NCBI GenBank assembly: GCA_964523105.1
Contig: CAZFZN010000020.1
Location: 62,001 to 126,000 of the forward strand
Direction: 5' to 3'
Length of the DNA stretch: 64,000 nucleotides
DNA from: V1-33 sp964523105
Lineage (GTDB): Bacteria; Verrucomicrobiota; Verrucomicrobiia; Verrucomicrobiales; V1-33
The position numbers and the translations under genes are program-made. The notes under the pieces are model-generated. The model was given only the letters and a program-made list of their open reading frames with translations. It was not told where the DNA came from and did no database searches. Of the stretch, positions 40,120-47,991 are shown in pieces (the stretch's first letter is position 1; every line of letters begins with the position of its first letter).

Positions 40120-40239
40120 ATGAACACACCTGAGACAGATTTTAGACTGCTTGATGTCCTCAGCGCCGCTGCCGGCGCTGCCGGCGCTTCCTGCGCCGCC
40201 ATCGCCATTTGGATGTTCGTCGTGAATATTATGGTGTGA
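40120..40239 (+). CDS. 39-residue hydrophobic peptide
   Basis: The ORF starts at an ATG (40120) and ends at TGA (40237-40239). The peptide begins MNTPETDFRLLDVLS and continues with an Ala/Gly-rich, then hydrophobic helix (GASCAAIAIWMFVVNIMV) that could cross the membrane once. It lies between a good promoter and a perfect terminator, which supports an expressed unit. No Shine-Dalgarno is visible. Without homologues it could also be a chance ORF on a small RNA. Confidence 0.45.
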   Translation: MNTPETDFRLLDVLSAAAGAAGASCAAIAIWMFVVNIMV

Positions 40240-40310
40240 GCCTCTGACATAACAGTTTCCTCAACCCCACAACACTTCAGCCCATTCAGCCACGCTGCGG
40301 GCGGAACTCA

Positions 40311-40347
40311 GAGGACCAGCCGGGCCCGGCTGGTCCTCAACTTTTTT
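40311..40347 (+). terminator. strong rho-independent terminator
   Basis: GAGGACCAGCCGGG (40311-40324) is followed at once by its perfect inverse CCCGGCTGGTCCTC (40325-40338), then AACTTTTTTGG. It is the cleanest terminator in the window and closes the short unit started at 40054. The remaining ~210 bases to the next promoter show nothing recognisable. Confidence 0.85.
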
Positions 40348-40555
40348 GGTTCGCGGAACCACCTGTCCCGGGCGGAGTCCGATTGCGCGGGGATCGACCC
40401 GGGGTTCTCCCGGGAGGGAACGGCACCTTTGGCAGTCCGTACGGCGCTGGCGGCGCACGGTTCCGATGCGTTTCGGGAGTGGTCCTGCGACTCACGTTAG
40501 CGCAGCGGGCTTTTCTCAGTTGTGCCTCCAAATGAGAATTGAACACCGAGAGTCG

Positions 40556-40584
40556 TTGACATCTCTAAGAGAATTCCCTACTCT
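40556..40584 (+). promoter_or_regulatory. sigma70-like promoter of the TPR/pseudokinase operon
   Basis: TTGACA (40556-40561), a 17-base spacer and TACTCT (40579-40584). The predicted start near 40591 leaves only about 9 bases before the ATG at 40600, so the mRNA is nearly leaderless; no Shine-Dalgarno is seen. Confidence 0.65.
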
Positions 40585-40599
40585 CGCGCCACAAAATCG

Positions 40600-41766
40600 A
40601 TGTCTGAATCCACTCCCTCCACTTCACGACACGGAGCGCGCACTTTTCGTGCGGCTTGTGCCGTGCTGGCTACCGTGGCGGCAGCTCAGGCAGCCGCAAC
40701 GGCGTGGTCTTCCAAGACCAGAGAGATCGCGCAGGCTGGCGATGTGAAGAGCAGCGAGCCGGAAACTGCGGAACGCAGAACACAAGCGCCGAAGACGAAG
40801 CCAACGGATCCCTTTTCTCCTGATTACCGCCCCAATGACCCGCACCCGGAATTGCAGGGGCCGGTGGGCGAAGCTCCGGAGTATGATCCGGCACTGGCGG
40901 CCCTGCAGCCGGTGATTACGGTTCCGCGGCCTAAAGCTTCCGCTCCGCTCGATGTTCCGATCACCGATGAGGAGGTGCTGGAAAACCTGGATGCAGCGCT
41001 TCACTTGAAATCGCAGGGAGACATGCACGGGGCGCTGGTGAATTTCCGCGCTGCGCTGACAAAACTTCCCGGCCACCCGAAGCTGCTCTATCATACCGCG
41101 CAAACTCTGGATACGATGGGGCTGCCGCAAAAGTCAGCGCCGCTTTGGAAGTCACTGCACAAACTGGGTGGTCAGGCGGGAAATTACTTCCTGCTGGCTC
41201 AGGACCGGCTGGCCAACGGCCCGCAGGTCGCGCCGGAAATGGAACAGGATCACGAAGGGCTGTTCACCGTGATCGATTTGACCGACGAGAGGATCCCTGA
41301 CACCACCGGAGGGGAGCGTGTGAAAATCACCGCGGTGCTGAAAAAGAACACGGAGGAGGTGCCGGATCTCGGGAAGGACATGGTGCTGGCGACGCATTTT
41401 TTCGATTCGGTCAACGGGCGCCGGATTGCGCGCAGTCAGGTTGGCCAGCCCGTGGTGGAGTGCATTTCGCTTCCACTCGACTGGGACGGCGGGCGGGAAA
41501 CTTTTACGTTCGAGTATTGGCAGCCTGACATGGCGCCTGAGGAGATTCTGCGCTGGGGCCGCTGTCGTTACTATGGCTGCACACTGGAGGTGTTTTACAG
41601 GGAACGGCTCCAGGACAGCGCAGCGACGACTCCTGAACTGCTTGCGATGGCGAGGGAACTGCCGGTGCCTGCTCCGGAGCCCGAGTCCAGTATTCTGGAG
41701 GGCGCTCCGGACCCGGGAGGCGCCGCCGAGTCCGGCCTCTTCCCGCCGCAGATGCTCCAGCACTGA
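40600..41766 (+). CDS. TPR-like envelope-associated protein
   Basis: 388 residues. A hydrophobic segment after a short charged start (RAACAVLATVAAAQAAAT) suggests export or anchoring. A Pro/Lys-rich linker follows, then two tetratricopeptide-like helices pairs (LENLDAALHLKSQGDMHGALVNFRAAL; HPKLLYHTAQTLDTMG). The C-terminal ~180 residues are a beta-rich domain (GLFTVIDLTDERIPDTTGGE, RCRYYGCTLEVFYRERL). Family not recognised. It is first in an operon with the receiver/pseudokinase/FGE-like gene, 15 bases apart; the pairing suggests it is a partner of that protein. Confidence 0.7.
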   Translation: MSESTPSTSRHGARTFRAACAVLATVAAAQAAATAWSSKTREIAQAGDVKSSEPETAERRTQAPKTKPTDPFSPDYRPNDPHPELQGPVGEAPEYDPALAALQPVITVPRPKASAPLDVPITDEEVLENLDAALHLKSQGDMHGALVNFRAALTKLPGHPKLLYHTAQTLDTMGLPQKSAPLWKSLHKLGGQAGNYFLLAQDRLANGPQVAPEMEQDHEGLFTVIDLTDERIPDTTGGERVKITAVLKKNTEEVPDLGKDMVLATHFFDSVNGRRIARSQVGQPVVECISLPLDWDGGRETFTFEYWQPDMAPEEILRWGRCRYYGCTLEVFYRERLQDSAATTPELLAMARELPVPAPEPESSILEGAPDPGGAAESGLFPPQMLQH

Positions 41767-41781
41767 CCTTCGCCGGAAACC

Positions 41782-43665
41782 ATGATTATCCTCATCGCCG
41801 GCGATGACACTGTGAACCAGGCGCTGGCGAATCATCTCGCCGGAAACGCAGGTCATCGTATTTACACCGTCGCAGACATGGGCGGGCTGGAGGAGGCGGC
41901 AGTGACCCTGCAGGAACTCGACGTGCTGCTGTTCACGGCGGCTTACAGCAGGGGCAGGGGCAAGGAACTGCGCGATGCCATGCGCGGCCGGTTTCCCGGG
42001 CTGCAAACGGTCCTGATCTCCGGCGAGGGCGGAGGCATTGTTCCGGCGGAGACGATCGTTGGCTGGCTCGCCGCCTTCGAACAGCGCAGCGCCGGTGCCG
42101 CCGGTCCTGTGTTGCTGGGCGACTACGAGCTGATCGAGAAGTGCCGGCCCACGGAGACGACGGATACTTTTCGTGCGGTGCAGCGTTCGGTGAACCGCGA
42201 GGTCACTCTGGAGCGGTTGCGTCCGGAGTTGTTGAAAAACAAAACCACCGTCAAAGAGTTCCGTGAACTGGTGAAGGCACGGGCCGCCGTTTCGTGTCCG
42301 TGGATCGCCACGGTCTATGAGGCGAAGGAAACGGACGGTGTAATTTACTACACCCGCGAGGTGATCCAGGGCCGCAGCCTCGACGAACTGGTCGCTGCGC
42401 GCGCCCGGCTCACACCGGAAGACTGCCTTCATCTCCTGAGTGCCGCAGGTGAGGCGATGGTGTGGCTGGCGGAAAGGAAAGTGGCGCGCGAGCCACTGGG
42501 CCGGCAGCACCTCGTGATGGGGCAGGACGGTGCGCCGCGGGTCGCCAACATCGCACGCGCCAAACCGCTTCCGCTGGATGAACCCGCCGAAATCTGCGCA
42601 GTGGCCGAAAGCCTGATGCGCGTGGCGGATTTCCAGCTGGGGCACGCCAGGGAGTTGTCCCACGTCCTCGGATTGATGAAGGCGAAGGGCCCTCACGCCC
42701 TGACATCATGGAAGGCGGTCCTGCGGGAAGCTCGCACCGCGCTGCATCGTGTGGCCGGAGCCCGCACCTCCTCACGGGCCGAGGGGCGCAAAACCCAGCG
42801 GCTGCCGCAGCGCCGGGGTCGCGGCCCGCGCGCCGTGGCCGGGCTCATGGCGCTTGCCGCCGCGTGCGCCGGTCTGGTGTGGTGGAAGCGGCTTCAGGAT
42901 GATCCGGCGCGCCCGCCCTTCAAATCCTCACTCATCAAAATTCCCGCCGGTGAATTCATTTTCCGGGATGGACAGAAATTGACACTGCCGGATTTCTGGA
43001 TGGACAGCCATGAAGTGACCATTGGGCAGTACGCCAGGTTTCTTGCCGCCGTCGCCGGCGGAACTCAGTACGACCACCCGGATCAGCCGGGAGAGAAGCG
43101 GGGGCACGAGCCGGCGGATTGGGCTGTGCTTTATTCCGCCGCTCAGTCCGGCGGCCATTGGAAAGGTTATCCGGTGTCGCTCGAATGCCCCGTATTCAAC
43201 GTGGACTGGTGGGATGCCTGGGCCTGCGCGAAGTGGATGGGCCGGCGGCTTCCGACCGAAAAGGAATGGGAGAAAGCAGCGCGCGGCACCAACGGCCGCA
43301 ACTGGCCGTGGGGCATGGAACCCGATCCGAAACGCGCCAACACCGGTGCAGACTACGCCGAGCACCCCGGCCCCGGCAAAGGTGCGGCCGACGGCTTCGT
43401 CTGGTGGTGCGAAGTGAATGCGATGCCGCAGGACGTGAGTGTTTTTCAAATTTATGGCATGGCCGGCAACGTCAGTGAGTGGACCGCCACATGGCTCCCC
43501 GATCCCGGCGATCCTGACAAACAGGCGCCCGTGTTTCGCGGCGGAGACTTCCACCGGAACTCCCCCGCCGCCATGACCACATCCTGGCTTGCCAAGAGCC
43601 CGGATCACGCCCAGCCTTTCCTCGGATTCCGCACGGTGTCCGATGCCGCTCCTGCGGACGATTGA
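41782..43665 (+). CDS. degenerate receiver - pseudokinase - membrane helix - FGE/SUMF1-like fusion
   Basis: 627 residues. Residues 1-110 look like a receiver domain (MIILIAGDDTVNQALANHLA) but the phospho-acceptor Asp after strand 3 is replaced (DVLLFTAAYS). Residues about 112-300 have the PknB-type kinase layout (GDYELIEKCRPTETTDTF, RELVKARAAVSCPWIATVYE) but the VAIK Lys, HRD (KVAREPLGRQHLVM) and DFG (PRVANIAR) are all lost. A membrane helix lies near 353-370. The rest is an FGE/SUMF1-type C-type-lectin fold (IPAGEFIF, EVTIGQYARFL, RRLPTEKEWEKAARG, YGMAGNVSEW, PVFRGGDFH, FLGFRTVSD) without the FGE active cysteines. Probably a membrane signalling or binding scaffold, with the lectin-like fold outside. 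Confidence 0.8.
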   Translation: MIILIAGDDTVNQALANHLAGNAGHRIYTVADMGGLEEAAVTLQELDVLLFTAAYSRGRGKELRDAMRGRFPGLQTVLISGEGGGIVPAETIVGWLAAFEQRSAGAAGPVLLGDYELIEKCRPTETTDTFRAVQRSVNREVTLERLRPELLKNKTTVKEFRELVKARAAVSCPWIATVYEAKETDGVIYYTREVIQGRSLDELVAARARLTPEDCLHLLSAAGEAMVWLAERKVAREPLGRQHLVMGQDGAPRVANIARAKPLPLDEPAEICAVAESLMRVADFQLGHARELSHVLGLMKAKGPHALTSWKAVLREARTALHRVAGARTSSRAEGRKTQRLPQRRGRGPRAVAGLMALAAACAGLVWWKRLQDDPARPPFKSSLIKIPAGEFIFRDGQKLTLPDFWMDSHEVTIGQYARFLAAVAGGTQYDHPDQPGEKRGHEPADWAVLYSAAQSGGHWKGYPVSLECPVFNVDWWDAWACAKWMGRRLPTEKEWEKAARGTNGRNWPWGMEPDPKRANTGADYAEHPGPGKGAADGFVWWCEVNAMPQDVSVFQIYGMAGNVSEWTATWLPDPGDPDKQAPVFRGGDFHRNSPAAMTTSWLAKSPDHAQPFLGFRTVSDAAPADD

Positions 43666-43745
43666 ATTCCCGCTTCCGTCCGCCCCCATTCATAAACCGC
43701 CCCGATCGATCCTGCCGAGCCCGGTCATCAACCCCCAGCCCCGTC

Positions 43746-44630
43746 ATGAACCTCCGCTCTCTCCTTTGTCTGGCCCTTTTCCTGATCACCCTGCCGCTGC
43801 GCGCCCAGCTGGACGTCACGCTGCAGGTCGAGCGCACCAACTATGTCTCGTGGGAACCGCTCATAGTCACGGTTACGATCACCAATACCAGCGGCAACGA
43901 TTTCGTGCTCGGCGGCCCGAACAACGGTCCGTGGCTGAACTTCCTCATCACCGGCGACGGGAATCGTCCGGTGACGGCTCTGGGGGAACTGGATGTGCCG
44001 GCCATCATGTGCCGCCGCGGCCAGACACTGCAGCGCAAATTCAATCTGCCGCGCCACTATCATCTCACCCAGAGCGGTGCCTATGTCATCCGTGCTGCGG
44101 CCTACTTTCCGGAACTGCAGCGCTGGGTCCAGTCGCGGCCCTCGCGGGTCACCATCGCCCAGGCGGCGCGTCCCAAATGGGAACAGGCCTTCGCCGCTCC
44201 GGGCGGACACCGCATGGGAGGAAAATACCGCCGCTACCAGCTGTTCACCTTCCATGATATCGACCGCACGTATCTTTACGTCCGCGTCATCGACGAGGGC
44301 ACCGGCATCTTCATCGCCACCTACCGGCTGTGCTCGGTGGTGCCGGACCGCGATGCTCAGCCGGCGGTGGACCGAAACATGAACCTCCACGTGCTTTGCC
44401 TCGGCGGACCGCAGACATGGGCCTATCACGTCATTGATCCCGACGGAAGAATCACCAAGCAGGAGTTCCTGCGCCACGACAAAGGGGCTCCGAAACTCGT
44501 CACGCAGCCCTCCGGTCAGGTTTATGTCGTGGGCGGGACTTTGTACGATCCCTCCCGGCCGGCGGTGGCCGCACCGACGGACCGTGTTCGCAGCATCAGT
44601 GAACGTCCGGCCGGCGTGCAACTGCGCTGA
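43746..44630 (+). CDS. secreted protein of unknown function
   Basis: 294 residues from the ATG at 43746, with a signal peptide (LCLALFLITLPLRAQLD); an ATG at 43662 would lack it. The first 130 residues look like an Ig-type beta domain (LQVERTNYVSWEPLIVTVTI, GAYVIRAAAYFPELQRWV); the rest is beta-rich with repeats such as TWAYHVIDPDGRITKQ and GQVYVVGGTLYD. I do not recognise the family. It follows the pseudokinase-FGE gene by 80 bases on the same strand and may be part of that operon. Confidence 0.7.
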   Translation: MNLRSLLCLALFLITLPLRAQLDVTLQVERTNYVSWEPLIVTVTITNTSGNDFVLGGPNNGPWLNFLITGDGNRPVTALGELDVPAIMCRRGQTLQRKFNLPRHYHLTQSGAYVIRAAAYFPELQRWVQSRPSRVTIAQAARPKWEQAFAAPGGHRMGGKYRRYQLFTFHDIDRTYLYVRVIDEGTGIFIATYRLCSVVPDRDAQPAVDRNMNLHVLCLGGPQTWAYHVIDPDGRITKQEFLRHDKGAPKLVTQPSGQVYVVGGTLYDPSRPAVAAPTDRVRSISERPAGVQLR

Positions 44631-44734
44631 ACGCAATCTGGCGCCTCTTCAAAAAATCCCCTGCCGGTGCAAAAACTCTTTGGCGGACGGCATATCCCGG
44701 ATACTTTGGGCATCTTAAGCATTTCTGTGCGTTC

Positions 44735-45358
44735 ATGACCCGGACTTCGTTGTTACGTTCCCCGCACCCGGCCCTGCTGCTGGTCGTGATGTTTTTGGCA
44801 TGCACCGGACTGCCGGCCCTGGCGGGGAGATTCAGCAAAGTGGTGATCGATCCGGGACACGGCGGCCATGACAATGGCGGGCGGATTGGTTATGTGTTTG
44901 AGAAGCATCTGGCGCTGGATGTATCGCTGCGTCTTGAGCGCTATCTCAACGGGAAGGGGATCAGAACCGAACTGACCCGGCGGCGGGATGTATTCGTGCC
45001 GTTGGAGGATCGCTCCGCCATGGCCAACCGCATTAGCAATTCCATCTTCGTGAGCATTCACTTCAACTGGGTGAGCTACGGCGGTCCCAGCGGCACAGAG
45101 ACGTGGTACTGCGGCGCCAGCGGGCATCCGCTCGCCGCTGCCATCCAGAATACCGTCGCCGCCGGGCTGGGCACCCCGAGCCGCGGGGTGAAGCAGGGCC
45201 GTTTCAAAGTGATCCGCACCTGCAACCGCCCCTGTGCCCTGATCGAGGGCGGATTCATCTCCACCGGCAAAGAGCGCGCGCGCATTCTCGACCCGCGGTA
45301 TCGTCAGCGGCTCGCGGAACTCATTGGCGACGGCATTCTGCGATACCGCCGGCTGTAG
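44735..45358 (+). CDS. N-acetylmuramoyl-L-alanine amidase (Amidase_3)
   Basis: 207 residues with a signal peptide (LLLVVMFLACTGLPALAG). The zinc ligands and catalytic residues of Amidase_3 are present: VVIDPGHGGHDNG, the Glu in YVFEKHLALDV, FVSIHFNW and the catalytic Glu in CALIEGGFIS. It has no extra SH3, LysM or AMIN domain. It cleaves the amide between MurNAc and the stem peptide during cell separation or turnover, in the periplasm. Confidence 0.92.
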   Translation: MTRTSLLRSPHPALLLVVMFLACTGLPALAGRFSKVVIDPGHGGHDNGGRIGYVFEKHLALDVSLRLERYLNGKGIRTELTRRRDVFVPLEDRSAMANRISNSIFVSIHFNWVSYGGPSGTETWYCGASGHPLAAAIQNTVAAGLGTPSRGVKQGRFKVIRTCNRPCALIEGGFISTGKERARILDPRYRQRLAELIGDGILRYRRL

Positions 45359-45407
45359 GGGGCAGGTTTTGCGTGCAATGGCGCCATTCCCCGCCAGAGA
45401 ACGGGGT

Positions 45408-46769
45408 ATGATTCATTCCGATCCCTCGCTCACTCCCGCCGCGCTGGCTCCCGTCTGCCGGCGCGTGTTTGAAATCTCCGCTCCGAAAATCCGCCGGCTC
45501 CAGGAGCGGTGGGACTCGTCACTCGGTTCGCCCGTCTTCACGCAGGCCGGCGCATACACGACCCGCGGCTGGACGGAGTGGACGCAGGGATTCCAGTTTG
45601 GATCGGCGATTCTTCAATTCGATGCGACAGGGGATGCGGAGTTCCTGCAAATGGGGCGGGAGGCGACACTGAAATGGATGGCGCCGCACGTCAGCCACAC
45701 CGGCGTCCATGACCACGGATTCAACAACATCAGCACCTACGGCAATCTGCTGCGCCTCATGAACGAGGGACGCATTCCGCAGGATTCGTGGGAGCGGAAT
45801 TTCTACGAACTGGCACTGAAAATCAGCGGGGCCGTGCAGGCCGCGCGCTGGACGCAACTCCAGCCGGATCTGGGCTTCGTCTATTCCTTCAACGGCCCGC
45901 AGTCGCTCTTCGCCGACACCATCCGCTCCATGAGGTCGCTCTATGTGAGCTGGCAGTTGAGTCACAAATTCATGGGCGAGGGCGACCGGCAGATCGATCT
46001 CATCGGCCGCGCGCTGCAGCACGCGGAAAGCACGGCGCGGTGGAACGTCTGGTTCGGCAAAGGACGGGACAGTTACGACGAACGCGGGCGCGTGGCGCAT
46101 GAGAGTATTTTCAATCTGAACGACAAGGCCTATCGCTGTCCCAGCACGCAGCAGGGCTACAGCCCGTTCAGCACCTGGACGCGCGGTCAGGCGTGGATTC
46201 TTTGCGGCTTCGCCGAACAGCTGGAACTGCTGCTCAAACTGGACGAGGCCGTTTTCGCCGCGCATGGCGGAAAGGAACAGTGGACCGCGCGCTTTCGCGA
46301 GACGGCGGAGGCGGTGGCGGATCACTTCATCGCGAATACTCCCGTGGACGGGATTCCCTACTGGGACACCGGCGCCCCGGGCCTGACACATCTGGGCGAC
46401 TGGCGGAATGCACCGGCGCAGATCGACAATGACTTCGAACCGGTGGACAGCAGCGCCGCCGCCATCAGCGCGCAGGGGCTGCTGCGGCTGGGAAGAATCA
46501 CCCCCGGGGAGCAGGGCGCGCGCTACACTGCGGCCGGCCTGACGGTGGCCCGCACGGTGCTCAGCGAGCCGTATTTATCTCCCGATCCGCAGCACGAGGG
46601 ACTGATTCTTCACAGCATTTATCACCGGCCCAACGGCTGGGATTATGTCCCGCCGGGCAGCCGCATTCCCCGGGGCGAAAGCAGCCAGTGGGGCGACTAC
46701 CATGCACGGGAACTGGCGCTGCTCATCCTGCGCACGGGCGAAGGGCGTGACTTGAGGTTCCATCTCTAG
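45408..46769 (+). CDS. glycoside hydrolase family 88 (unsaturated glucuronyl hydrolase-like)
   Basis: 453 residues from the ATG at 45408 (MIHSDPSLTP); the frame opens at 45324 but that part overlaps the amidase. GH88 features: GWTEWTQGFQFGSAILQFDATGD-like alpha/alpha barrel helices, HDHGFNNISTYG, FNLNDKAYRCPSTQQGYSP, STWTRGQAWILCGFAEQLEL, YWDTGAPG and DSSAAAISAQGLLRL with the conserved DSSA. No signal peptide, so it acts in the cytoplasm on unsaturated uronate-capped oligosaccharides made by polysaccharide lyases. No lyase gene is nearby. Confidence 0.87.
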   Translation: MIHSDPSLTPAALAPVCRRVFEISAPKIRRLQERWDSSLGSPVFTQAGAYTTRGWTEWTQGFQFGSAILQFDATGDAEFLQMGREATLKWMAPHVSHTGVHDHGFNNISTYGNLLRLMNEGRIPQDSWERNFYELALKISGAVQAARWTQLQPDLGFVYSFNGPQSLFADTIRSMRSLYVSWQLSHKFMGEGDRQIDLIGRALQHAESTARWNVWFGKGRDSYDERGRVAHESIFNLNDKAYRCPSTQQGYSPFSTWTRGQAWILCGFAEQLELLLKLDEAVFAAHGGKEQWTARFRETAEAVADHFIANTPVDGIPYWDTGAPGLTHLGDWRNAPAQIDNDFEPVDSSAAAISAQGLLRLGRITPGEQGARYTAAGLTVARTVLSEPYLSPDPQHEGLILHSIYHRPNGWDYVPPGSRIPRGESSQWGDYHARELALLILRTGEGRDLRFHL

Positions 46770-46825
46770 CAGCGGGTTGCGGGAATTCGCTTTGCAACGA
46801 TGCGCCCCGGTGGTTGGATTGCCGC

Positions 46826-47416
46826 ATGGCCGCCCCTGTCACTCCCAAGGAGATCGCCGCTGTGGAAGTGATTCCCTACGATCACGTGCGCGAACACCTG
46901 CGCACGGGCGACATCGTTTTTTGCGCCGGCACCTATTTCTTCTCCGGGCTCATTCGCAAATTCACGAGATCGTGCTGGAGCCACTGCGGCATCATTTACC
47001 GCGATGACAATCTGGGGCGCGTCTTCGTCCTTGAGAGCGAGGTGCTGATCGGGGTCAGGCTCGCGCCGCTGTCCAAATACCTGCGTGACTATCACGGCAA
47101 GGACCGCCCCTACCGGGGGCACATCATCATCGGCCGGCTCTATCCGGATGCGCATCCGGAGGATGTGAAAAAGGCGATCAGTTTCGGCATGGATGAACTC
47201 ACCAAGCCCTACGACAACCTGGAAATCCTTCGCATCGCCATCCGGATTCTGTTCAAAATGGGACGCCGCTCGCGCGACAAGAAGTACATCTGCTCGGAAC
47301 TGGTGTATGAATGCTTCCGCAAGGCCGACGTGTGGTTCAAGTTCCACAAGAAGTCCATCAGCCCTGACGACATCTGGAAAGACCCGCGCGTGCAGCAGGT
47401 GTGCCGGATTCTATGA
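46826..47416 (+). CDS. YiiX/NlpC-P60-like cysteine hydrolase
   Basis: 196 residues from the ATG at 46826. The pattern of the YiiX/YebB family is visible: HLRTGDIVFCAGTYFFSGLI, then SCWSHCGIIYRDD with the catalytic-type His context, and later DKKYICSELVYECFRKA supplying the conserved Cys. These permuted NlpC/P60-fold proteins are thought to act on amides or lipids; substrate unknown. Overlaps the next gene by 4 bases (ATGA), so translation is coupled. Confidence 0.75.
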   Translation: MAAPVTPKEIAAVEVIPYDHVREHLRTGDIVFCAGTYFFSGLIRKFTRSCWSHCGIIYRDDNLGRVFVLESEVLIGVRLAPLSKYLRDYHGKDRPYRGHIIIGRLYPDAHPEDVKKAISFGMDELTKPYDNLEILRIAIRILFKMGRRSRDKKYICSELVYECFRKADVWFKFHKKSISPDDIWKDPRVQQVCRIL

Positions 47417-47991
47417 AGAAGCGCAGACGACAAAGGGACGATGCGGAACCGGAGCCGTTTCGTTATCGCCCCACGCCTCCGCCGCCGGTCCCTCCAGCGG
47501 AGCGGACGGAGCCTCCTGCGCGGCGCCGGGACACGAAGTTGAGCAGGAAAGGCCCGCGACTGGAGCGGGGCCGCCGGAGTGAACTGCCAGTGGGGCATTT
47601 CAGCAACATGGCGGCAATCGCATGGTTCCTGTTGCTGGTGCTGCCTGCGCTGGCACTGCGCCGGCTTTCGGAGACGTTCGACTGGCGAATGATGGGCGGA
47701 GGCGTGCTTATCATTTCTCTGCTCACGTGGCGTCTCCTGCGGAATGACAAGGAGAAGGCACGCAACGGATCTTGGCGAACCCCTGAATCCACGCTGCACC
47801 TGGCGGAACTCGCCGGCGGCTGGCCGGCGTCCTTTTTGGCCCAGCGCCGCTACCGCCACAAAATCGCCAAGCGCAGCTATCAATTCACTTTCTGGGGCAT
47901 CGTTGTGCTGCATGAGTTCGCGGCATTCGACTGTCTCGGCGGCTGGCGGCTAAGCCGCGGCTTGCTGGCGTGGCTGCAAAATCTGAATTAA
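47413..47991 (+). CDS. DUF1294 membrane protein
   Basis: 192 residues from the ATG at 47413. After about 70 basic and Pro-rich residues there are membrane helices (MAAIAWFLLLVLPALAL, RMMGGGVLIISLLTW). The DUF1294 signature ELAGGWPASFLAQRRYRHKIAKRSYQFTFWGIVVLHE then follows in this order. Some family members carry a cold-shock domain before the helices; here only a disordered tail is present. Function unknown. Coupled to the YiiX-like gene. Confidence 0.8.
   Translation: MKKRRRQRDDAEPEPFRYRPTPPPPVPPAERTEPPARRRDTKLSRKGPRLERGRRSELPVGHFSNMAAIAWFLLLVLPALALRRLSETFDWRMMGGGVLIISLLTWRLLRNDKEKARNGSWRTPESTLHLAELAGGWPASFLAQRRYRHKIAKRSYQFTFWGIVVLHEFAAFDCLGGWRLSRGLLAWLQNLN

Noticed and set aside
41782..43665. 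Diversity-generating retroelement target (FGE/C-type-lectin fold at the C-terminus)
   Set aside because: No reverse transcriptase and no template repeat of the C-terminal coding end was found in the window.
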